Assembly: GCA_002451015.1 (NCBI GenBank)
Contig: DKBB01000061.1
Span: 1 to 13,055 of the forward strand
Source: Acidobacteria bacterium UBA6911
GTDB lineage: Bacteria > Acidobacteriota > UBA6911
Length of the DNA stretch: 13,055 bases
Reading direction: 5' to 3'
Shown: piece after piece, positions 7,790-13,055 of the stretch
Layout of the letters: each line of letters begins with the position of its first letter
Numbering within the stretch: position 1 is the stretch's first letter
The notes under the pieces: model-generated
What the model saw: the letters and a program-made list of their open reading frames with translations, nothing else
Database searches by the model: none
Told to the model about the DNA's origin: nothing
Translations under genes and position numbers: made by a program

Positions 7790-8731
7790 TTATTCATTCT
7801 GGACAAGGTGATAGGTGCCGTTGTCGTCTTTTTCCACTTTCAGTTTATAGGCTTCGACAACCTTTGCCAGCGGACGACCCAGAAGAAAATCAAGTTCTTC
7901 TGCGCCGTGTCTCAACCGTTCGGTGAAGAAATTCCGAATAATCAAATCCTGGCTTAACATTTCGACAACCGGATCGAGTAAAGAAGTTTCTCCGCTTTCC
8001 CAGAATTTCTTGATGGCACTGTCGAGCTTTTCCGTAGAACAGCGTTGTTCGTGCACTTCGAGCAACTCCCTCAATTCGGGATCGTCTTTCAGGAAATAGC
8101 GCCTGGTCAGTTTTTCCCTGCTCCAGAGCTCCTCGAGAGCCTGAGGGTTCCAGCATTCCTGTGTGCGGCACTGAAGCGGCCGCCGCTCGTATATCCGGCA
8201 GCTTTTCGCCGATGTGTCGTAAAAGCAACATTGCTGATTCTCGGGGGTTTCCTTTATCTTGATCAGCTCTTCCGAGAGAGTGTCCAGGTTTCCTGTTATG
8301 TTATTCAGGACAGGCTCCCCTTTTCTAATGGCGTATAAATCGCTGTGTCGGAGAATCCCATCCTTTAAAAGTCCGAGATCCTCGGGATGCAGGGAAGGAC
8401 TTACCCGGCTGCAGCAATCCCCGCATCGCAGACAATAGGGACGGGCTTCATATACGGTTCGTACAATATGTTCCAATTGTTGCCGCCACTTCCGGTTTCT
8501 TTCTTCCGGCTCAAGGTCCTCCCATGAATTTTTTATATCCTCATAGAAAGAATTCTTCTCAATTTCTTCCAGTATTTCTTCCAGACGTTCTTCCTCGACG
8601 TGGAGGCTTGTGAGAATACGGCTGGTAGCCAGACGCACTGCCGCTACGAAATCGTCCTGGTTGTCGGATTGAGCAAACTCCCGGATGCCGGCCGCATTTT
8701 CGGAAGGCGAATTTATTGAATCCTCAGACAT
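7790..8731 (-). CDS. YkgJ-type cysteine-cluster protein
   Basis: The product is 313 residues with no signal peptide or membrane span. The core is a cysteine cluster of the YkgJ (CxxCxxCC) family. It shows CLRCGDCC (100-107), a CC pair at 168-169, then C178, RRPLQCRTQEC (184-194, with C188 and C193) and a later C231. Such clusters are thought to bind zinc or an iron-sulfur centre; the function of the family is not settled. The first 95 residues are acidic and helical and the last 80 are helical, so this is a long version of the family. The ATG at 8731 is preceded on the minus strand by GGGAG at 7 bases, which decides the start. The frame stays open upstream to 8962, but that extension has no ribosome site and an odd composition. 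A TATACT (8765-8760) could be its -10 box, without a good -35. Confidence 0.85.
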   Translation of the reverse strand: MSEDSINSPSENAAGIREFAQSDNQDDFVAAVRLATSRILTSLHVEEERLEEILEEIEKNSFYEDIKNSWEDLEPEERNRKWRQQLEHIVRTVYEARPYCLRCGDCCSRVSPSLHPEDLGLLKDGILRHSDLYAIRKGEPVLNNITGNLDTLSEELIKIKETPENQQCCFYDTSAKSCRIYERRPLQCRTQECWNPQALEELWSREKLTRRYFLKDDPELRELLEVHEQRCSTEKLDSAIKKFWESGETSLLDPVVEMLSQDLIIRNFFTERLRHGAEELDFLLGRPLAKVVEAYKLKVEKDDNGTYHLVQNE

Positions 8732-9132
8732 TGTTGTTCTCCCGTTTGCAAAACTATAAAGTATAGATCGGAAACATGGAATAGACCATGCCTTCGCGGA
8801 AAAACAGGACATTTCATTGTTTTTGCCGTATCTTTCGCCGGATTGGATGGTAACTCGAACATCATTTCGTGTTCGACCTTCGCTCTTACTTGTGATAATG
8901 TAAATATTCAACAGTTTTGGCGGCAGCTCCACAGACTTTTTATTCGAGAAAATTGGATCCATTCAGCCTCCGGTGGCTGTCACCGCATAACACCCTCCAG
9001 CCCCCAGCTGAGAGAGTGACAACACATATAGCAGGAAGTACTTCAAAGCAGACTTGATCTATTAAAATCGATATTCCGGAAAGCACGATTCCCGTTGTGT
9101 TTTACCGGACATCCATCGGGACAAGGAGTAAA
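8732..9132. other. Divergent intergenic region between two cysteine-rich protein genes
   Basis: About 400 bases separate the starts of the YkgJ-type gene (minus) and the small cysteine-rich gene (plus). I see no gene. Short dyads are present: CATGG/CCATG (8775-8790) near the possible minus-strand promoter, CGGTG/CACCG (8971-8985), the palindrome GAAGTACTTC (9035-9044), and TTCCGGAA near 9072. The last two lie where a plus-strand promoter or operator would be expected. An open frame extends the YkgJ-type gene across 8732-8962, but I regard it as non-coding. Confidence 0.45.
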
Positions 9133-9543
9133 ATGTCCAGAAAATATCGTCAAACCGGTTATATGGACTCGGACCGGGAAAAAAGGCCGAAGCTGCCTCC
9201 CCGAAAGAAAGGGGTCGGCGGAAGGGTCGAAACAAAGTTCCACCTGGTTACCCGATGCAATAACTGCGCTGCGGAAATACAGGTGATGGATCAGATACAG
9301 GTTACCGATCAATGCAGTCACTGCAATACGGACCTTCATACCTGCAGAAATTGCCTTAATTTTGATCCATCGGCGCTCAACGAATGCGTCAAGCCGGTTG
9401 CAGTCCGGGTGGTTAATAAAAGCAAAAACAATCTATGCCCATTGTTCGAAGCGAAGGTACTCATTGAAAAGCAGGGAAGCGGCGCCGCTCCCAAGGTGGT
9501 CGACAGCAATCGTCAAGCTTTCCTGGATCTCTTCAAGAAATAA
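9133..9543 (+). CDS. Small cysteine-rich, zinc-ribbon-like protein of unknown function
   Basis: The product is 136 residues. The first 35 are strongly basic (SRKYRQ, EKRPKLPPRKK) and probably disordered, which could suit nucleic-acid binding. Eight cysteines follow in two sets. The first is C42-x2-C45 with C61-x2-C64, a classic zinc ribbon. The second is C71-x2-C74 with C85 and C102, in the pattern CRNCLNFDPSALNECVKPVA then NLCPLF. I recall the second block from short uncharacterised bacterial proteins of the form C-x2-C-x-F-DPSA-x2-C, but cannot name the family. The C-terminus is a short helix. AAGGAG ends 4 bases before the ATG at 9133, a slightly short spacing, and an in-frame ATG at 9097 has no ribosome site. 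It is divergent from the YkgJ-type gene. It is probably a cytosolic metal-binding protein; the role is unknown. Confidence 0.75.
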   Translation: MSRKYRQTGYMDSDREKRPKLPPRKKGVGGRVETKFHLVTRCNNCAAEIQVMDQIQVTDQCSHCNTDLHTCRNCLNFDPSALNECVKPVAVRVVNKSKNNLCPLFEAKVLIEKQGSGAAPKVVDSNRQAFLDLFKK

Positions 9544-9758
9544 CCGGCAATTCATTTTCTTAAAAGCCATCCTCTCACGGCAACAATACACCCGCTTAGG
9601 ATCCGTGCGGTTCTTTTACAACATCATATTCAGTGAACTCGGTTGCCTTCGGATGGGCGTGCGAGAGCTTTGCCCGCGTGATTGCCACCGCCTTTTTATT
9701 GAAATGCGGGCTAGTAATCAATACCGCAGCTTACTCCCGAACTCCGAAACTAAGAACG
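9544..9758. other. Non-coding spacer after the small cysteine-rich gene
   Basis: No credible gene lies here. A frame running to 9778 overlaps the preceding gene and lacks a start signal. GCCCGC (9672-9677) and GCGGGC (9706-9711) are inverted copies with 28 bases between, probably of no importance. The spacer leads into the long inverted repeat at 9759. Confidence 0.5.
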
Positions 9759-9851
9759 AAAACGGCACCCGGTTATGAATTCACAAATTTCCGGACTAAT
9801 TGTTTCCAGGAATACTGAAATTGGTGAATTCATAACCGGGCGCCATTTTTT
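9759..9851. terminator. Long inverted repeat, probable bidirectional terminator
   Basis: The left arm 9764-9791 and right arm 9817-9844 are 28-base inverted copies that match at 26 positions, around a 25-base loop. The longest perfect block is 17 bp and includes GAATTC. The left arm is preceded by AAAAC (9759-9763) and the right arm is followed by a run of six T (9846-9851), so either strand would give a stable stem followed by a U-tract. It lies between two convergent genes, 6 bases from the stop of the minus-strand one. That is the expected place and shape for a shared terminator. A small mobile repeat (MITE-like) is a less likely reading. Confidence 0.75.
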
Positions 9852-9857
9852 ACCGTT

Positions 9858-10658
9858 CTATTTTGACTCCGCCCAATTGTCCGGAAAGTGTGGATTCGGG
9901 CTGCCAGGGCCCATGTAAACGCACCTGCCTTCAGCCAAATCATTCAATGCCTGACAAGCTAGTGATCGTTCCGGATCCGAAGATTGATCACACAAATGCT
10001 CAAGCAATTGCTCAGCCTGGTCACGATATTTCCACCCGACCTCCTGCCGGTTCTTGTTGGAAGTCGTACTGAGACCATTGCCGTATCGGAATGTTTCATA
10101 GGCAATCCTGCAAACTCGGGCCAATTCCAGTTCCGCTTCGAGAAGATGGTTGTTAGCGGGATTTTCTTTGATGAACATCTCGATTGATTCGATCTGTTTC
10201 AGCGCAGCATCGGCATACCCTTCATATTCGTAGGGAGTAGCGGCAGCTTTGGCACGCAGCCAGCGAGCCTTATCCAGGTGCGAAGAATGGGGATATTGGT
10301 TAAGAAATGACTCCCATAGAAAAACCCGTTTCGAATTGTCTCCATCTCCAAAATAGGCTTCCAGAAGGCAGAGTGCCTTGACCAGTGAAAAAGCTTCACC
10401 GTCCGGCATAGCGCCGAAGAGGCACTGCGGATTGACTGTCGCAGCTTGCAGAAGCGCTTGAATTTTCTGTATTTCGGCTTCATCAAATCGAGGGCTGTTC
10501 TGTTCAGTCAGCCTTGCCTGTTCGAGCACGTTCTGTAAATCGATCCGGACGTTCGTGCACGGTTTTTGATACCACCCGGCGGTCGCAGCATTGTTGCCGA
10601 GTCCCAGAACGAGGATCCAAAAAATAACGTACTGCATTGCTATTGCAAATCCCTTCAT
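9858..10658 (-). CDS. Secreted helical-repeat (TPR-like) protein of unknown function
   Basis: From the chosen ATG the product is 266 residues. A signal peptide is clear: MKGFAIAMQYVIFWILVLGL followed by a probable cut after ATA near residue 27, so the protein is likely periplasmic or exported. There is no lipobox. The mature part is helical, with TPR-like pairs such as RVFLWESFLNQYPHSSHLDKA (about 111-131, as two short helices), ALKQIESIEMFIKENP and LLEAELELARVC, reminiscent of BamD/YbgF-type repeats. Six or more cysteines (34, 79, 97, 183, 223, 235, 246) could form disulfides. The end is proline and glycine rich (GPGSPNPHFPDNW). The start is uncertain: AAGGAT lies too close to the ATG at 10658, and ATG 10637 or a GTG at 10715 are alternatives. 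I recognise no family with confidence. Confidence 0.72.
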   Translation of the reverse strand: MKGFAIAMQYVIFWILVLGLGNNAATAGWYQKPCTNVRIDLQNVLEQARLTEQNSPRFDEAEIQKIQALLQAATVNPQCLFGAMPDGEAFSLVKALCLLEAYFGDGDNSKRVFLWESFLNQYPHSSHLDKARWLRAKAAATPYEYEGYADAALKQIESIEMFIKENPANNHLLEAELELARVCRIAYETFRYGNGLSTTSNKNRQEVGWKYRDQAEQLLEHLCDQSSDPERSLACQALNDLAEGRCVYMGPGSPNPHFPDNWAESK

Positions 10659-10923
10659 ATCCTTTTTAGTTTCCCCCGGGGCATTAAAGAATAAACGTTG
10701 CAAGCTTTCCTGCACACAATTTCGAAAGATTCAATCAACAAACACGAACGTTTACTTAAAAACTGACCACATTTTACTACACAACTCCTCCAAAGCCGCG
10801 TTATGGAAATTGAAATGACTTGTTAGGGTGGTTTTGTCGGTTAATCGGCTTGTCGGAACTTGAGGATTGAAAACTATCACGCAGATTGGAGTAAGGTATA
10901 TTTCCTTTTGCTAATGAGTCAGC
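10659..10923. other. Upstream region of the secreted protein and of the tRNA-like sequence
   Basis: No gene is apparent. The stretch must hold the minus-strand promoter of the secreted protein and, if it ever was transcribed, the plus-strand promoter of the tRNA-like sequence. I cannot assign clear -35 and -10 boxes. CAGATTGGA (10882-10890) has an exact inverted copy TCCAATCTG at 11009-11017, so a 9-base inverted repeat brackets the tRNA-like sequence. Confidence 0.4.
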
Positions 10924-11006
10924 GGAGGGATGGCCGAGTGGTTGAAGGCGGCTGTCTTGAAACGCAGACTTTGTCGATTGAATAGCTTTCGGACCTGACT
11001 CCACCA
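10924..11006 (+). pseudogene. Decayed tRNA-Ser(TGA)-like sequence
   Basis: The first 39 bases match the 5' half of a bacterial tRNA-Ser in exact register: acceptor strand GGAGGGA (10924-10930), TG, D arm GCC...GGC (10933-10935 and 10947-10949) around GAGTGGTTGAA, a single G, stem strand GCTGT (10951-10955) and a 7-base loop CTTGAAA (10956-10962) with anticodon TGA. After that it fails. The next five bases CGCAG do not pair with GCTGT, although adding two A (ACAGC) would restore all five pairs. No T arm of the GTTCGAATC type is found, and the 3' end (GACTCCACCA) pairs with only part of the acceptor strand, though it does end in CCA. At 83 bases it is also short for a tRNA-Ser. Either a pseudogene, an integration scar, or damaged assembly. 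Confidence 0.55.
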
Positions 11007-11023
11007 AATCCAATCTGAAATTT

Positions 11024-13055
11024 CTAAGACTGCTTTTTCTCTTTCAACTCTTTCCTGTACCGCTTCAGGAAATAATCGATGGTTTCGACCCGAAGTTTGA
11101 TTGATCCGGTCGGCTTGTTTTCATCGATATCTTTGAAGGCGAAGTACGGGGTTCCTGAGTTCTCGATGATTTTTTCAATAGTGGCGTAAATGGGCGCATC
11201 GTGGCCGCATTTGAAATTGGACAGTTCGACCGCGACAAGGTTTGGATGTCGAGCGGTGAATTTTGCCGCCCATAATTTTTGCGCGCTGTTGGCGGAAAAG
11301 GTGTGTTTCCAGACATCGCTAACGTCTAGGGGGTGCGTAATAATGCCCTGCTTTACCTCTTCCCCAAAGAGGCGATCCAGCAGGTCCGGGTCCAGCGGCA
11401 GGGTTGACTGGGAAAAGACGGGGTAGCCCCTCTTCTGCAGCTCTTCGGGAATGCCCTGGTTAATGCCAGGGTCGTGATGATACGGCCGTCCCAGCAACAC
11501 AATGCCGACGTTGTTTTCCTCCTCCAACCGGTCGATTATTTCCCGTGATTTGCGTCGGATGGAAGTTTCGTATTGTTCGAGTGCCTTGAAGCCGATCTCC
11601 ACGGCCTCCAGGTTTTCCTTTCTGGAAAGTCCGAGGATGGATTGCCATTCCGCGAACATCTGTCTGGCCAGAAGATGGGGTTTGGACATATCCAGAAGAG
11701 TATCGATGTACCGGATGCCGTGCTGGGCAAAAAGATCCGCTTCCTTGGTAAAAGCGGCGCGGACCACTTCAGGAGTGAGGGCTGTGGTCGGGCAGGCATT
11801 GCTTGCCCGGATGTTTACCAGAGGGGAGCGGAGCACATCGAACATTGGAAAGAATATGCAGTCGATCGGCTTCCCCTTGTGCTTTTCAAAGAGGAGATTG
11901 TGGATGTGGGCCAATCCCAGCTTGGACGGATAGCAGGGATCGATCGATCCTCGCTTGGATCCTGCCCGGAACAGTTCCTCGGTTGTGAAGTCCGAATAGA
12001 CCAGATTGCCGGACGACACCCCGAGATATTCGAAATAGCTGTTGAAGAACGGGGCATAGATGAACATCCCGAGCACCCTGGGGATGCCGATCCGGATCTT
12101 ATCCCTTCGCGCCATTATGTTTTTTCGACGCAGATTCCACGGTGTCGGTGGGGGTGCTTTTTCGTGCGCGTGGACCTTCCATACTTCGCGTCCGGCATAG
12201 TCGAGCAGATTCGGATTCGCTTTGCGGGCTGCGTTGAGTTCGGCCTGGATGGCTTTCATGGCTCCCAGGTCTTCCACCGTACCCTTTTCGCAGGTGGCGA
12301 CGATAAGTCTCCGTCTGCTGTTTTCCGATGCCAGGCCCGAGCCGTTTCCGGAGCCGATATCGATGAATGTGCGGAGACAGTTGTTTTTGCAGAAATGACA
12401 CCGGGTCTCTTCTCCAACCGTGGTCTCGTATTCAATATTCCTGACGGCGTCCAGGCCTATGAAGGTTGTTTTTCTCCCCTGCTGCCACAGTGTCATGGAT
12501 TCGAATGCGGCCCCGATGGCACCGGCTTCTCCCGCGTGTTTGTGCACGATGATTTCGGGTGTTTTGTCGGAGTTGCGGAATCGTTCCTTGATAAAGTCGA
12601 CCTGGGCTTTCACGGCGGCAAGATTGTTCTGCGTTCCTCCCTGGAGGATAAACCGGCTGCCTAGTTCGGACAGATTGGGGATCTTTGCTATATAGAGCCA
12701 GACGTTTTTGGGCAATACGGCCGCAAGCCCGGCGAGAATCTCGTTCGGCTTCCACCCCTGCCCCTGGAAACTGGCGATGTCCGACTGCAAAAATATGGCG
12801 CAGCCGTAAGGAAAAATGGGCATCTCGCGCGCGGTGAAGGCAGTTTCGGCGAACTGCTCCACTCTATAGCCGAATCCTTCCGATATGGCTTGAAGAAAAT
12901 ATCCGTTGCCGGCCGAACACTGCGTGTTCAGTTTGAAGTCCTTGACCCGGCCGTCCTTGAGAATGATCAGCTTGATGTCCTGCCCGCCCACGTCGCAGAT
13001 CACGTCGGCGTCCGGGAAGTAGTGCAGCGCGGCCGTGGCATGCGCCACGGTCTCG
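11024..13055 (-). CDS. BcrAD/BadFG-type acyl-CoA dehydratase activase (partial, 5' end outside window)
   Basis: The frame stays open to the right edge, so only the C-terminal 676 residues are seen. Numbering from the GTG at 13048, DVGGQDIKLI (19-28), NTQCSAGNGYF and HAGEAGAIGAA (171-181) are the nucleotide-binding motifs of the ASKHA-type activase that feeds electrons to 2-hydroxyacyl-CoA dehydratases. RCHFCKNNC (216-224) gives a CxxCxxxC set that may hold part of a 4Fe-4S centre. A DUF2229-like domain follows (RIGIPRVLGMFIYAPFFNSY, then DPCYPSKLGLAH), and a C-terminal dehydratase-subunit-like region with LLGRPYHHDPGIN. Such fused proteins are commonly near 1,400 residues with two activase domains, so at least half is missing here. 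The family acts in anaerobes and the proteins are oxygen sensitive. The substrate is unknown. Residues before the GTG (Glu-Thr) fit the family, confirming truncation. Confidence 0.9.
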   Translation of the reverse strand, partial: ETVAHATAALHYFPDADVICDVGGQDIKLIILKDGRVKDFKLNTQCSAGNGYFLQAISEGFGYRVEQFAETAFTAREMPIFPYGCAIFLQSDIASFQGQGWKPNEILAGLAAVLPKNVWLYIAKIPNLSELGSRFILQGGTQNNLAAVKAQVDFIKERFRNSDKTPEIIVHKHAGEAGAIGAAFESMTLWQQGRKTTFIGLDAVRNIEYETTVGEETRCHFCKNNCLRTFIDIGSGNGSGLASENSRRRLIVATCEKGTVEDLGAMKAIQAELNAARKANPNLLDYAGREVWKVHAHEKAPPPTPWNLRRKNIMARRDKIRIGIPRVLGMFIYAPFFNSYFEYLGVSSGNLVYSDFTTEELFRAGSKRGSIDPCYPSKLGLAHIHNLLFEKHKGKPIDCIFFPMFDVLRSPLVNIRASNACPTTALTPEVVRAAFTKEADLFAQHGIRYIDTLLDMSKPHLLARQMFAEWQSILGLSRKENLEAVEIGFKALEQYETSIRRKSREIIDRLEEENNVGIVLLGRPYHHDPGINQGIPEELQKRGYPVFSQSTLPLDPDLLDRLFGEEVKQGIITHPLDVSDVWKHTFSANSAQKLWAAKFTARHPNLVAVELSNFKCGHDAPIYATIEKIIENSGTPYFAFKDIDENKPTGSIKLRVETIDYFLKRYRKELKEKKQS

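Noticed and set aside
8732..8962. N-terminal extension of the YkgJ-type protein
   Set aside because: A strong GGGAG sits before the ATG at 8731, the extension looks non-coding, and a possible TATACT -10 box lies within it.
9362..9778. Open frame of 138 codons overlapping the end of the small cysteine-rich gene
   Set aside because: It runs out of frame across the conserved cysteine block, has no ribosome site and ends inside the inverted repeat.
10924..11006. Annotation as a functional tRNA-Ser or a selenocysteine tRNA
   Set aside because: The anticodon stem does not pair, the T arm is absent and the acceptor stem is partly mismatched. The loop reads TGA as an ordinary serine anticodon, not the TCA of a selenocysteine tRNA.
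11573..12664. Open frame of 363 codons on the plus strand inside the activase gene
   Set aside because: It is a shadow of the real minus-strand gene, with no recognisable domain and no start signal.

Overview
The window looks like ordinary bacterial chromosome with mid-range G+C. It encodes eight recognisable proteins or protein fragments, a further small cysteine-rich protein, and one decayed tRNA-like sequence. A CoA-dehydratase-type activase (oxygen-sensitive family), a DUF4416 protein, a YkgJ-type cysteine-cluster protein and Shine-Dalgarno-led starts suggest an anaerobic or syntrophic Gram-negative lineage, such as a deltaproteobacterial (Thermodesulfobacteriota) or Acidobacteriota/Aminicenantes-like organism. 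This placement is inference from gene content only and is weak. I see no phage, IS transposase, CRISPR array, toxin-antitoxin pair or defence system.

Layout from left to right. The last 54 codons of a membrane protein enter at base 2 and stop at 166. About 790 A+T-richer bases without a credible gene follow. On the minus strand, queC (7-cyano-7-deazaguanine synthase) runs into a DUF4416 gene with a 6-base gap, forming a tight two-gene unit. Divergent from it on the plus strand are an ABC-F ATPase (Uup-like, with a C-terminal coiled coil) and then lepB (signal peptidase I). The lepB ribosome-binding site lies in one arm of a 12-bp inverted repeat. After a hairpin terminator comes a secreted family 3 glycoside hydrolase with a C-terminal fibronectin-III-like domain.

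The right half starts with a minus-strand YkgJ-type cysteine-cluster protein, convergent with the hydrolase. About 400 bases away, and divergent from it, is a small protein with eight cysteines (zinc-ribbon-like). That gene converges on a minus-strand secreted helical-repeat protein, and the two are separated by a long inverted repeat with an A-tract before it and a T-tract after it, a good bidirectional terminator. Next is a tRNA-Ser(TGA)-like 5' half whose anticodon stem, T arm and acceptor stem are damaged. The window ends with the C-terminal 676 residues of a large BcrAD/BadFG-type activase on the minus strand, whose 5' end lies outside.

The genes do not form one pathway. The only firm functional unit is queC-DUF4416. 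The points most worth a second look are the broken tRNA-Ser beside the activase gene, the lepB leader hairpin, and the long inverted repeat at 9759-9851. I found no convincing new biological system here.
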